Below, piece by piece: positions 7,907 through 15,736 of a stretch of 64,000 nt of DNA. The stretch lies in NCBI RefSeq assembly GCF_027622875.1, contig NZ_JAPZVP010000005.1:151349-215348 (forward strand), read 5' to 3'. The notes beneath the pieces are model-generated. The model did not search any database, was not told the origin of the DNA, and saw only the letters and a list, made by a program, of their open reading frames with translations. The DNA is from Glycomyces luteolus. Its GTDB lineage: Bacteria; Actinomycetota; Actinomycetes; Mycobacteriales; Micromonosporaceae. A program made the position numbers and the translations under genes. How positions within the stretch are numbered: the stretch's first letter is position 1; every line of letters starts with the position of its first letter.

Positions 7907-9505
7907 ATGTCTCGAAGAAACGTGCGCACCGCGCTCGTAGCCGGATTCGCCGGCATCATCGCCACGGCGGCCACCCTGGTCGCGATGAACTCAGCCTCCG
8001 CGGCGCCCGTCCGCTACGAGGCCGAAACCTCGCCCGCCACGTGCTCCGGCACCATCGACTCCAACAACGCCGGCTTCTCCGGCAGCGGGTTCTGCAACAC
8101 CCCCAACCAGACGGGCGCGACCGCCCAGTTCACCGTGAACGCGGCGAGCGCGGGCACCGCCACCCTTGGCATCCGGTACGCCAACGGCACCACCGCCACC
8201 CGCCCCGCCGACATCACCGTCAACGGCTCGGTCGCCCAGTCCGCCAGCGCTTTCAACGGCACGGGCGCGTGGACCACCTGGTCCACCAAGACGCTCACGG
8301 TGCCGGTGAACGCCGGCAGCAACACGATCCGCCTCACGTCCACCAGCGCCGACGGGCTCGCGAACATCGACTACCTCGACTTCGAGGTCGGCGGCACCGG
8401 GCCCACCACCCCGCCGCCCACGGGGAACGCGATCTACGTGGCCCCCGGCGGCAGCGACTCGGCCGCGGGCACGGAGGCGGCCCCGACCACCCTGGCCTCG
8501 GCGCTGAGCCGCGTGAACGCGGGCGGGACGATCTACATGCGAGGGGGCACCTACAACTACTCCTCCACGATCGTCATCGACCAGGACAGCGGCTCATCGA
8601 GCGCCCGCACGACGCTCGCGGCGTACCCGGGTGAGCGGCCGGTGCTGAACTTCTCGGCGCAGTCCGAGGCCTCCGCGAACCGCGGTCTGGCGCTGTACGC
8701 GAACTACTGGCACATCAAGGGGCTCACGGTGGAGCGCGCCGGTGACAACGGCATCTTCGTGAGCGGCAGCAACAACATTCTGGAGCGCACCCTCACTCGC
8801 TACAACCGCGACAGCGGGCTTCAGCTCTCGCGCCAGTCGTCGACCAGCACCACGGCCTCGTGGCCCGCGAACAACCTCATCATCAGCGCCGAGTCGCACG
8901 ACAACGCGGACTCCGACGGCGAGGACGCGGACGGATTCGCCGCGAAGCTCACCGTGGGCCCGGGCAACGTGTTCCGGTACGCGGTGGCGCACAACAACGC
9001 CGACGACGGCTGGGACCTGTACACCTACTCCGACTACGACCCGATCGGGACGGTGCGGATCGAGGACTCGCTGTCGTACCGCAACGGCACCCTCTCCAAC
9101 GGCACGGTCTTCAGCAACGGCGACCGCAACGGCTACAAGCTGGGCGGTGAGAACGTCCCGATCAACCACACGGTGGTGCGGAGCATCGCGTTCGACAACG
9201 GCCAGCACGGGTTCACGTTCAACTCGAACCCGGGCTCGATGACGATCTCGAACAACCTGAGCATCGACAGCGAGGAGCGGAACTTCCAGTTCAGCGCCGG
9301 TTCGCACGTGTTCCGGGGCAACACCTCGTGCTTCTTCAGCGGCGGCACGAACGACAGCATCTCCGGCAACTCGGACAGCTCGAACCAGTTCTGGTCGGGT
9401 TCGAACGGTTCGCGGTGCTCGAATTACTCGGGCGCCCTGGGCTGGTCCTTCGATTCGACCGGGAAGCTCGTGGTGACCTTGGGCGGCAGGGTGGTAGTGC
9501 TTTAA
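7907..9505 (+). CDS. secreted pectate lyase, PL9 type, with N-terminal CBM35-like domain
   Basis: A 532-residue secreted protein predicted to cleave polygalacturonate by beta-elimination using calcium. The signal peptide ends around SASA-A (about residue 31). A CBM6/35-like lectin domain (about 35-160) starts with VRYEAETSPATC and contains ANIDYLDFEV. A Thr/Pro linker leads into a right-handed parallel beta-helix. The DGEDADGFAAK stretch and NNADDGWDLYTYSDYDP match PL9 lyases, where Asp residues bind calcium and the Lys of FAAK is the probable Bronsted base. I start at 7907 (MSRRNV), because a signal peptide follows directly and GAAGGGA precedes it; the frame is open further upstream but has no support. 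It shares the divergent control region with the cellulase. Confidence 0.9.
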   Translation: MSRRNVRTALVAGFAGIIATAATLVAMNSASAAPVRYEAETSPATCSGTIDSNNAGFSGSGFCNTPNQTGATAQFTVNAASAGTATLGIRYANGTTATRPADITVNGSVAQSASAFNGTGAWTTWSTKTLTVPVNAGSNTIRLTSTSADGLANIDYLDFEVGGTGPTTPPPTGNAIYVAPGGSDSAAGTEAAPTTLASALSRVNAGGTIYMRGGTYNYSSTIVIDQDSGSSSARTTLAAYPGERPVLNFSAQSEASANRGLALYANYWHIKGLTVERAGDNGIFVSGSNNILERTLTRYNRDSGLQLSRQSSTSTTASWPANNLIISAESHDNADSDGEDADGFAAKLTVGPGNVFRYAVAHNNADDGWDLYTYSDYDPIGTVRIEDSLSYRNGTLSNGTVFSNGDRNGYKLGGENVPINHTVVRSIAFDNGQHGFTFNSNPGSMTISNNLSIDSEERNFQFSAGSHVFRGNTSCFFSGGTNDSISGNSDSSNQFWSGSNGSRCSNYSGALGWSFDSTGKLVVTLGGRVVVL

Positions 9506-9518
9506 CCCGCTCCTTCAT

Positions 9519-9546
9519 GCGGCCCGTCCGACCTCGGACGGGCCGC
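9519..9546. terminator. perfect hairpin terminator after the pectate lyase
   Basis: The arms GCGGCCCGTCCGA and TCGGACGGGCCGC (13 bp) have only two bases between them. It lies 14 bases after the PL9 stop and ahead of a convergent gene, so it can act bidirectionally. A near copy of this hairpin lies at 10161-10187. Confidence 0.85.
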
Positions 9547-9565
9547 TTCTCCGTGCCGTCGCGGT

Positions 9566-10030
9566 TCAGCCCTGCATCTGCGCGGCGGCGCGCTTCTCCA
9601 TCTCCGCGGGCGGGACGTCTTCGACGTGGCTGGAGACGTGCCACTTGTGGCCCCACGGGTCCTCGAAGGTGCCGGTGCGGTCGCCGTAGAACTGGTCGGC
9701 GACCTCGCTGAGGGACTTCGCGCCCGCGGCCAGCGCCGCGGCGAAGACCGCGTCCACGTCCTCGACGTACACGTGGAGCGACACGGGCGACCCGCCGAAG
9801 TGCCCGGGGGCGTAAGCTTCCATGTCCGGATCCTCGTCGGACAGCATGATCATCGAGCCGCCGATCTCAAGTTCGGCGTGGCCGATCTTCCCGTCCCGGC
9901 CGGGCATGCGACCGCGCTCGCCGGCGCTGAACACGGTCTTGTAGAACTCGATGGCCTCGGCCGCGCCCTGGACGTGCAGGTACGGCGTCACTCGCGGGTA
10001 CTCGTCGGGTATCGGTTTGACCTTGGACAT
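9566..10030 (-). CDS. VOC/glyoxalase-like protein (PhnB type)
   Basis: A 154-residue protein of the vicinal-oxygen-chelate superfamily, closest in pattern to the PhnB/YdcE group (RVTPYLHVQGAAEAIEFYKTVF..., then VYVEDVDAVFAAALAAGAK and DPWGHKWHVSSHVEDV). These contain paired beta-alpha-beta-beta-beta units; many have no known substrate. The start at 10030 (MSKVKP) is chosen because GAAGGAGG lies nine bases upstream. It stands alone between the pectin lyase and pectinesterase genes, bracketed by hairpins, so I see no functional link to pectin use. Confidence 0.87.
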   Translation of the reverse strand: MSKVKPIPDEYPRVTPYLHVQGAAEAIEFYKTVFSAGERGRMPGRDGKIGHAELEIGGSMIMLSDEDPDMEAYAPGHFGGSPVSLHVYVEDVDAVFAAALAAGAKSLSEVADQFYGDRTGTFEDPWGHKWHVSSHVEDVPPAEMEKRAAAQMQG

Positions 10031-10160
10031 GCACTGCCTCCTTCGTCGGCCGGGCGCTTCGCCGCCCGGCTCGTAGTTGCTGGCGGTGCTTCCAGACAAC
10101 CACCGGGGAGCGCCGCGCGGCGCGGTTCGGTGCAGAAACCCGGCGAGGCGGCACGCGAAA

Positions 10161-10187
10161 GCGGCCCGTCCGGATCGGACGGACCGC
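10161..10187. terminator. hairpin terminator after the pectinesterase
   Basis: The arms GCGGCCCGTCCG and CGGACGGACCGC pair over 12 bp with one mismatch around the loop GAT. It lies 39 bases beyond the pectinesterase stop on the minus strand and resembles the hairpin at 9519-9546. Confidence 0.75.
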
Positions 10188-10225
10188 GCCCAAGGGTCGT
10201 CAGGGTTCCGGGAACGCCCCCGGGA

Positions 10226-11728
10226 TCAGCGGATCGGGTTCCAGCCGTCGCTGCCGCGCAGGTAGTCCGCGGGCTCGTAGTTCGCCGCGTCCGCGGCGGA
10301 CATCTGCGGCCGGTTGGCGTTCACCGTGGCGCCGGCGCCGGTGTTCTGGTACTCGCGCAGGCGCGCGTCCTCCCAGGCCAGACCGGACATGTCCGACCAC
10401 GGCTCGGCGGTGCGGAGGTGCGGGCCCATCACGGTCTCGCGGTAGAGGACCTGGCCGCGCGCGGTGGTGGAACCGCCTGCGGGCCAAGGCCTCCCGAGGT
10501 AGACCGAGTTGGACGGGGCGTTGCTCGTCAGCTCGCACTGGTAGAACAGCATCCCGTACTGGTTGGTGATCTCGGTGCTCGGTGCGACGATGTAGCCGTT
10601 GTTGGAGGTCGAGCCGCGGGTGAGCGAGTGGATCCGGCAGTCGTCGAACACGGCCGTGCCGCGCCCGAAGATGAAGTCGACGTCGCCCTCCACATAGCAG
10701 TTGTGGAAGTACTGGCGCGAGACCGTCGAGGCCGAGGGCGAGTCGGTCAGCAGCGTGTCCTGATTGCCGAGGAAGCGCACGTTGTCGAAGACCATGCGGT
10801 CGCCCTGGACTTTGGCGGCCACAGCCTGGCTGTTGCCGTTGGCGGCCTCGTTGTAGGTGTTCGCGAAGGTCAGGTCTTCGGCGGTGAAGTTCGCCCCTTG
10901 CAGGAGCACGCTCGCGCTGCCGCTGGTCCCCCAGGTCCCGCCTGAGCCGTTGTCGCAACTGGCGCAGCGGTTGTCGTGGATCACCACGTCAGCGGCGTTC
11001 CCCGTCGCACCGATGAAGGTGAGCCCGGTCTTGGACGAGGGCACCGTGACGTTGCCCTTGTAGGTGCCCGCCTTGATGAGGATCGTCGAGCCCGAAGCGG
11101 CGGCGTTCACGGCCGCCTGCACGGTGGTGTGGGTGCCGGAGCCGTCGGGGGCCACGATGAGGTCGGCCTCGATGCCGCCGTCGGCCGGTGTCAGCCGCCA
11201 CTGCTGGTTGGCGGCGCCGGTGGGCGTGTACTGCGAGATGCGCCCGCCGCGGGCGGTCGACCACTCCCAGACGTCGAGGGCCTTACCGGAAGCGCGGTTG
11301 ACGAAGGTCGCGTATCCGCCGCTTTCGGTGACCGTCCACTGCTGGTTCATGCTGCCCGCGTCGCCCCACTGCTGGACCGTCGCGCCGTCCGATTTGCTCG
11401 CGCCCGCCACGTCGAGGACCATCCCCGAGTGCCGCACCTGGATCTTGTAGTAGCCGCCGCCCGCGTCCACGAAGCGGAACTGCTGGTCGTACGAGCCGTT
11501 GCTGTCCCATTGCACGAGTTCGGCACCGCTGGCGGTCGAGGCCGCGCGGATGCCCATCACGAGGCCTGAGTGGCGCGATTCGACGGTGTACCAGACACCG
11601 GTTTCCACCGCCTGCGCGCTGGTCGTGACGAAGAAGCTCCCGGCCGCGGCGATCACCGCGCCGAGGACGACGGCGAGCACCGCCGCCAGGCGCCTGCGCC
11701 GCGGGCGGCTTTCGATATTCACTGACAT
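10226..11728 (-). CDS. secreted pectinesterase with N-terminal ricin-type lectin domain
   Basis: A 500-residue exported enzyme predicted to demethylate pectin, preparing it for the PL9 lyase. It has a long signal peptide (arginine-rich start, cleavage near SAQA-V, residue 40), then a CBM13/ricin-B trefoil (about 42-180) with three repeated Q-x-W-type units. The CE8 beta-helix (about 188-490) follows, with the family motifs GNQDTL, GDVDFIFGRG (catalytic Asp) and YLGRPW (Arg). The start at 11728 (MSVNIE) has GGAG five bases upstream and fits the signal peptide; in-frame codons further upstream are not convincing. The lectin module sits N-terminal to the esterase, where many bacterial CE8 enzymes carry binding modules at the other end. 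Confidence 0.92.
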   Translation of the reverse strand: MSVNIESRPRRRRLAAVLAVVLGAVIAAAGSFFVTTSAQAVETGVWYTVESRHSGLVMGIRAASTASGAELVQWDSNGSYDQQFRFVDAGGGYYKIQVRHSGMVLDVAGASKSDGATVQQWGDAGSMNQQWTVTESGGYATFVNRASGKALDVWEWSTARGGRISQYTPTGAANQQWRLTPADGGIEADLIVAPDGSGTHTTVQAAVNAAASGSTILIKAGTYKGNVTVPSSKTGLTFIGATGNAADVVIHDNRCASCDNGSGGTWGTSGSASVLLQGANFTAEDLTFANTYNEAANGNSQAVAAKVQGDRMVFDNVRFLGNQDTLLTDSPSASTVSRQYFHNCYVEGDVDFIFGRGTAVFDDCRIHSLTRGSTSNNGYIVAPSTEITNQYGMLFYQCELTSNAPSNSVYLGRPWPAGGSTTARGQVLYRETVMGPHLRTAEPWSDMSGLAWEDARLREYQNTGAGATVNANRPQMSAADAANYEPADYLRGSDGWNPIR

Positions 11729-11853
11729 GTCGACTCCATCGGAGGGCCGGTCGCTGAGACATGCCGGGAGTTTCCTCAGCAATCCGGGCATTTATATTTG
11801 TCAATGCGATTGTAGGGCAATCGCTTCCCAAAGCCAACCCCCGCAGGCGGACA

Positions 11854-11885
11854 CGACGGGCCCGGCCAGGCGGCCGGACCCGTCG
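11854..11885 (-). terminator. hairpin terminator of the GH16 gene
   Basis: The arms CGACGGGCCCGGCC and GGCCGGACCCGTCG pair over 14 bp with one mismatch around the loop AGGC. It starts ten bases past the GH16 stop codon. Confidence 0.8.
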
Positions 11886-11895
11886 ACGGTGGAGG

Positions 11896-12759
11896 TCAGC
11901 CGTTGTTGGTGCGGCCGACGTAGACGTTGCGGGCCTTGTAGTAGGTGTCGCCGGCCGGACCGGAGGAGCCTGAGGCGCCCTCCATCTGGAGGTTGATGAT
12001 GATGTTCATCGTCTTGCCGACGAAGTTGGAGCCGGTGTGGGCGCCCTTCCAGGCGCCGTCGAGGTAGTAGTGGATCTGCACGTCGGTGCCGGAGGTCTTG
12101 GTCATCCAGATCCGGTACTCGTGCCAGCTCCCGGGCGAGGAGACGGCCACGAGGGTGTTCTCCCAGGCGCCGTCGTAGGTGTTGAACCAGTTTCGGTTGT
12201 CGCCCTTGTACTCCAGGATGTCGCTCTCGGGCGGCCAGGAGTTCGCGCCGGTGATCCAGAAGGCCGGCCAGGTGCCGCGCGCGGAGGGGGCCTGGAATTC
12301 GCCGCGGATCTCCCAGTTGGGGTAGCGGTCGCTGACGAGGACCTGGTTCTTGGCGTGGACGGCCGCGGAGTGGTAGTGGATGGGCAGGTAGGGGTCCTTG
12401 CTGCTGTTGCCCTCGTTCCAGGTGATGCGGGTGGCCTTGAGGTTGAGGACGCCCGCGGGCGAGAGGTAGCAGTGGTTGTTGTCCGTCGAGGACGCGTACA
12501 TGCGCGCGGTGCCGTTGTGGTCGGAACCCCAGGGATACAGGTAGTTCCACTCGGATTCGAGGGCGGCGCGGCTGGCGAAGGAGTTGCCGTCGATGAGGGT
12601 CTCCCAGGCCGCCGCGCCGATCTGCTGGGCGGCCGCGTCGGCTGCCCTGGCCGGGTCGACGGTGCCGATGAGCGGCGCGGTGGCGGCCGCTGCCGCGGTG
12701 GCCGCGATCCGCTTGAGTGCCGTGCGCCGGGAGCTGCCCGCCTGCGGTGGATTCGTCAT
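11896..12759 (-). CDS. exported GH16 family glycoside hydrolase
   Basis: A 287-residue enzyme with a twin-arginine-type leader (SSRRTALKRIAATAAAA, predicted cleavage near ARA-A, residue 40) and a GH16 jelly-roll. The active-site signature is ESDILEYKGD, matching ExDxxE, where the first Glu is the nucleophile and the last the acid/base. Aromatic residues flank it (WPAFWITG, WHEYRIWM). GH16 enzymes cut beta-1,3/1,4-glucans, galactans or related polymers; I cannot decide the substrate from sequence alone. It is a single-domain enzyme without a binding module. Direct repeats upstream (12812-12848) may be its control sites. It is on the same strand as the pectinesterase but separated by a terminator. 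Confidence 0.85.
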   Translation of the reverse strand: MTNPPQAGSSRRTALKRIAATAAAAATAPLIGTVDPARAADAAAQQIGAAAWETLIDGNSFASRAALESEWNYLYPWGSDHNGTARMYASSTDNNHCYLSPAGVLNLKATRITWNEGNSSKDPYLPIHYHSAAVHAKNQVLVSDRYPNWEIRGEFQAPSARGTWPAFWITGANSWPPESDILEYKGDNRNWFNTYDGAWENTLVAVSSPGSWHEYRIWMTKTSGTDVQIHYYLDGAWKGAHTGSNFVGKTMNIIINLQMEGASGSSGPAGDTYYKARNVYVGRTNNG

Positions 12760-12811
12760 GATGACCGCCTTCGCGTCGTCGCGCGCCGTGCGATCGCGGG
12801 AGGAATGCGAT

Positions 12812-12848
12812 CACATCGAACATATTCAATATATGGTGCACATCGAAC
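12812..12848. repeat. direct repeat pair upstream of the GH16 gene
   Basis: CACATCGAAC occurs at 12812-12821 and again at 12839-12848, 27 bp apart. Between them CATATTCAATATATG (12821-12835) forms a small AT-rich dyad. The region is the only AT-rich patch in front of the GH16 gene, so this is a candidate activator or repressor site. Confidence 0.5.
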
Positions 12849-12876
12849 GCACGGATGTCAACGGCTTCCAACGCGG

Positions 12877-13464
12877 TCAGTTCTGGAGGGCCACGACCAC
12901 CATCGCGACCGCGACCAGGGTGTCGAGGACGACGCAGAACTCGGCGAGCGAGCGGGAGACGACCCGTTCGGTGCGGTGGTGCCACACGTCCCAGGCGGCA
13001 TGGGCGAGCAGGCCGGCCGCCACGAGGTAGAGGCCGAGGTCGCCGCCGACGAGCAGGACCGCTACCGCGACCGCCCCGACGACGACCATGGCGAGGCTCT
13101 GGAGCGGCAGGCCTTCGGCGGGCCGGGCGGCGCCCCGGAACAGGCCGTAGGCGGCGAGCGGCACGGCGAGTCCGATCATGATCCAGATGCCGAGTTCGGT
13201 GTCGTAGGCCGTGAACCCGGTCGCGCCGATGACCGCGAAGGACACGAAGAACACCGGCCAGGCCGCGCCGCGCCGCTGGAAGGCCGCCGCACCGAGGTAG
13301 ACGAACCCGGAGGCCGTGAGGACCGGCGCGAGATCCGATCCGGAGGTCGCGCCCCAAGCGGTGAAGGCGGCCATGGCGATCCCGGCGACGGTGGGCCAGC
13401 GCCGCAGGAGGACGCGGCGCGGGTCGCCCGAACGAGGCAGGGTTTCGGGTGTCGTGGCGGTCAT
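12877..13464 (-). CDS. multi-spanning membrane protein of unknown function behind a CsoR-like operator
   Basis: A 195-residue protein with about six hydrophobic segments (for example around VAGIAMAAFTAWGA, IGATGFTAYDTELGIWIMIGL and SLAMVVVGAVAVAVLLVGG). I do not recognise a family. The start at 13464 is chosen because AAGGAG lies seven bases upstream; the frame is open further upstream without support. Sixteen bases ahead of the start is ATACCTAGAGGGGGTAT, which resembles operators of CsoR-family regulators (copper, persulfide or formaldehyde sensors). A second such site at 39585 fronts a His-rich membrane protein. A role in metal or sulfur stress is therefore possible but unproven. Confidence 0.75.
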   Translation of the reverse strand: MTATTPETLPRSGDPRRVLLRRWPTVAGIAMAAFTAWGATSGSDLAPVLTASGFVYLGAAAFQRRGAAWPVFFVSFAVIGATGFTAYDTELGIWIMIGLAVPLAAYGLFRGAARPAEGLPLQSLAMVVVGAVAVAVLLVGGDLGLYLVAAGLLAHAAWDVWHHRTERVVSRSLAEFCVVLDTLVAVAMVVVALQN

Positions 13465-13479
13465 GACGATGCTCCTTGA

Positions 13480-13496
13480 ATACCTAGAGGGGGTAT
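13480..13496. promoter_or_regulatory. CsoR-like operator candidate
   Basis: ATACCTAGAGGGGGTAT has ATACC/GGTAT arms around a G-rich centre, in the same 17-bp format as CsoR/CstR sites such as the Bacillus copper operator. It lies 16 bases upstream of the membrane protein start. Confidence 0.6.
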
Positions 13497-13598
13497 CTGA
13501 CCCTTCTACGGTCCCGCGCTCCGCAAGACCGGTCAATCGCTCGTACTCGGCAGGTCCGAAATCTTGGCATCCTGGTCTTCCAGACCTAGTCTGAGCGG

Positions 13599-14564
13599 AT
13601 GGCACCGCACCGCGTGGTCGTCGTCGGCTACGACGACGCCGAACTCCTCGACATCGCCTGCGTCACGACCACATTGGACGCGGTCCGCGTGATCGATCCG
13701 GCGCTCGGCTACGACCTGGCCCTGGCGACCCCCGGCGGGGGTCCGATCACCTGCTCGACCGGACTGGTCCTCAACGGCCAGACGGCGTTGGAACGACTTC
13801 GCGGCCCTATCGGGACGCTCGTCGTCTCCGGCGGGCTCGGACATGAGCGCGCGGCCGGCGACGAGCGGCTCGTGGGCCACGTGCGGCGGCTCGCCCGCGA
13901 GAGCGAACGGGTCGCTTCGCTGTGCACCGGCGCGAGCGTCCTCGCGGCGGCGGGTCTTCTCGACGGGAAGCGCGCGACCACTCACTGGCACTTCGCGAAG
14001 CGCCTCGCCGAGCAGTACGAGCGGGTCGAGGTGGATCCGCGGCCGATCTGGGTGCGGGACGGGAACGTCTACACCGCAGCGGGAGTGACCAGCGCGCTCG
14101 ACCTGGCGCTGTCGTTCATAGAAGCCGACTTCGGGCCGGACCTGGCCCGCTGGGTCTCCCGCGCGATGGTCACCTACCTGCACCGGCCCGGCAATCAGGC
14201 GCAGATGAGCATGTTCACGGCCGCTCCGGCGGTGGACCACGACGTGGTCCGCAAGGTCGCCGACCATGTCAGCGAACACCTGGACGGCGATCTGTCCGCA
14301 GAGGCCCTGGCGGGGGTGGCGCGAGTGAGCCCAAGGCATCTGACCCGCCTGTTCCGCACGCATCTGCGCCAGACGCCGGGCCGCTTCGTCCGGCAGGCGC
14401 GCGTGACCGCTGCGGCGCAACTGCTCTCGACCACGGATCTGCCGGTGGCCCGGGTGGCGGCGCGGTGCGGTTTCGCTTCGGCGGAGGCGCTGCGCCAGGC
14501 GTTCACCCGGGAGTACGGTCTCGCACCGTCGCAGTACCGGGCGGTGGCCGCGACCGCGGGCTGA
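13599..14564 (+). CDS. GlxA-type AraC family regulator with DJ-1/PfpI domain
   Basis: A 321-residue regulator. The N-terminal half (about 1-190) is a DJ-1/PfpI-like domain, with the nucleophile-elbow-like motif SLCTGASVLAAAGLL (Cys about 108) followed by the TTHWHFAKRLAE stretch typical of the GlxA family. The C-terminal half is an AraC helix-turn-helix pair (SAEALAGVARVSPRHLTRLFRTH and VARVAARCGFASAEALRQAFTREYG). Such regulators often control glycine betaine, carnitine or nitrile metabolism in other bacteria, but no such genes are adjacent. It faces the membrane-protein gene divergently; the 134-bp gap contains the CsoR-like site near the other gene. Confidence 0.92.
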   Translation: MAPHRVVVVGYDDAELLDIACVTTTLDAVRVIDPALGYDLALATPGGGPITCSTGLVLNGQTALERLRGPIGTLVVSGGLGHERAAGDERLVGHVRRLARESERVASLCTGASVLAAAGLLDGKRATTHWHFAKRLAEQYERVEVDPRPIWVRDGNVYTAAGVTSALDLALSFIEADFGPDLARWVSRAMVTYLHRPGNQAQMSMFTAAPAVDHDVVRKVADHVSEHLDGDLSAEALAGVARVSPRHLTRLFRTHLRQTPGRFVRQARVTAAAQLLSTTDLPVARVAARCGFASAEALRQAFTREYGLAPSQYRAVAATAG

Positions 14565-14621
14565 GTCGCGTTCGGGTGCAGTAGCCTGTGGCGGCATCGT
14601 CACCACGACCCGCGACCGCCG

Positions 14622-15200
14622 TCAGCTCCTCAGGCCGTCGAAGAGGAGGTCGAGGGCGCGGCGGCGGAACCGCTCGTCCCAGTCGGCGGCGATCGCCTCC
14701 TGGCACAGTGCGGCGAGCAGCGGGATCAGCTCATCGGTGCGCAGGTCCTCGCGGACGACGCCGCCGTCTCGGGCCCGGTCGAGGAGGACGTCGACGGAGG
14801 GCCGCAGGCGCTCGAGGGCGTCGCCGACGCGGACCTGGACTCCGGTCTCGGCCAGCCGCTCGAAGACGGTCCGGTGGGTGGCGCCGACGGACATGACGAG
14901 GGCGCAGAACTCGAACAGGGCGGCCCCGTCGCCCTGTTCGCGGACCATCGTGTCGGCTTCGTCGATCAGCCGGTCCAGGAGGTTCATCACCACGGCCTTG
15001 AGCAGGTCCGGCTTGGTCGGGAAGTGCCGGAAGACGGTGCCGATCGCGACCCCGGCCCGGGCGGCCACGGCATCGGTCGCGGCGGACGCGCCATGCTCGG
15101 CGAACACCGCCTCCGCCGCCTCCAGGATCCGCGCCCGATTGCGCCGGGCGTCGGCGCGCACCGGCCGTTCCCCCTTGGGCACCATGCCGTCTCGGCTCAT
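14622..15200 (-). CDS. TetR family regulator
   Basis: A 192-residue TetR protein with the N-terminal helix-turn-helix RARILEAAEAVFAEHGASAATDAVAARAGVAIGTVFRHFPTK (shown here in part: AGVAIGTVFRHFPTK) and a helical ligand domain. I place the start at 15200 (MSRDGMVPKG), where AAGGGGG sits upstream; an ATG 12 codons earlier is less likely because it would run into the operator. It is divergent from a SnoaL-like gene and the gap contains a perfect 17-bp dyad, so it is probably an autoregulated repressor of that gene. Confidence 0.88.
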   Translation of the reverse strand: MSRDGMVPKGERPVRADARRNRARILEAAEAVFAEHGASAATDAVAARAGVAIGTVFRHFPTKPDLLKAVVMNLLDRLIDEADTMVREQGDGAALFEFCALVMSVGATHRTVFERLAETGVQVRVGDALERLRPSVDVLLDRARDGGVVREDLRTDELIPLLAALCQEAIAADWDERFRRRALDLLFDGLRS

Positions 15201-15220
15201 CCGCCAATCCCCCTTGCCAA

Positions 15221-15237
15221 AGTGAGTGCCACTCACT
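15221..15237. promoter_or_regulatory. TetR operator candidate
   Basis: AGTGAGTGCCACTCACT is a perfect dyad with one central base. A weaker half-match, GAGTCCTACTC, follows at about 15250. The position between the divergent TetR and SnoaL-like genes fits an autorepressor site. Confidence 0.8.
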
Positions 15238-15283
15238 ATATTCGAAATCGAGTCCTACTCATCTTAGTTCCGGAGGCACCGCC

Positions 15284-15721
15284 ATGTCCCGCGCGACTCC
15301 CCTCGAGACCTACCGCCGGATGCAGGCGGCCGTGCTCCGCGAGGACGGCGCCACGCTTCTCCCGGCCGACCTGCTGGCCGACGACATCGTGGTCGAGACC
15401 CCTTTCTCCCCACCGGGAATGCGACGCCACGAAGGCCGCGAAGCCTGGCTCGAGTTCTACGCGGGCAGGCCGCTGCCGTTCCGCTTCGAAGAGTTCCGCG
15501 AGCTCACCACCTTCGAGACCGCCGACCCCGAGGTCCTCGTCGTCGAATACGAACTCGCCGGCACGATCACCACCACCGGCGTCCGCGCATCGGCGACCTT
15601 CATCGCGGTCCTGCGCGTCCGCGAGGGCCGGATCCTGCACTGGCGCGAATACCAGGACGTCCTCGCCATCAGCCAAGCCCTGAGCCTCGGACCGGAAGAC
15701 CTCGGCACGCCCGCCCGATAA
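15284..15721 (+). CDS. SnoaL-like/NTF2-fold protein
   Basis: A 145-residue alpha+beta-barrel protein of the NTF2/SnoaL group (TPLETYRRMQAAVLREDGATL at the N-terminus, GMRRHEGREAWLEFYA, then ILHWREYQDVLAIS near the C-terminus). Members include polyketide cyclases and ketosteroid isomerases, but most small stand-alone ones have unknown substrates. A GGAGG-like motif (TTCCGGAGGCACCGCC) precedes the ATG. Divergence from the TetR gene and the shared operator suggest induction by a small organic ligand of TetR. Confidence 0.85.
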   Translation: MSRATPLETYRRMQAAVLREDGATLLPADLLADDIVVETPFSPPGMRRHEGREAWLEFYAGRPLPFRFEEFRELTTFETADPEVLVVEYELAGTITTTGVRASATFIAVLRVREGRILHWREYQDVLAISQALSLGPEDLGTPAR

Positions 15722-15736
15722 TCGCATCGCGAAATT

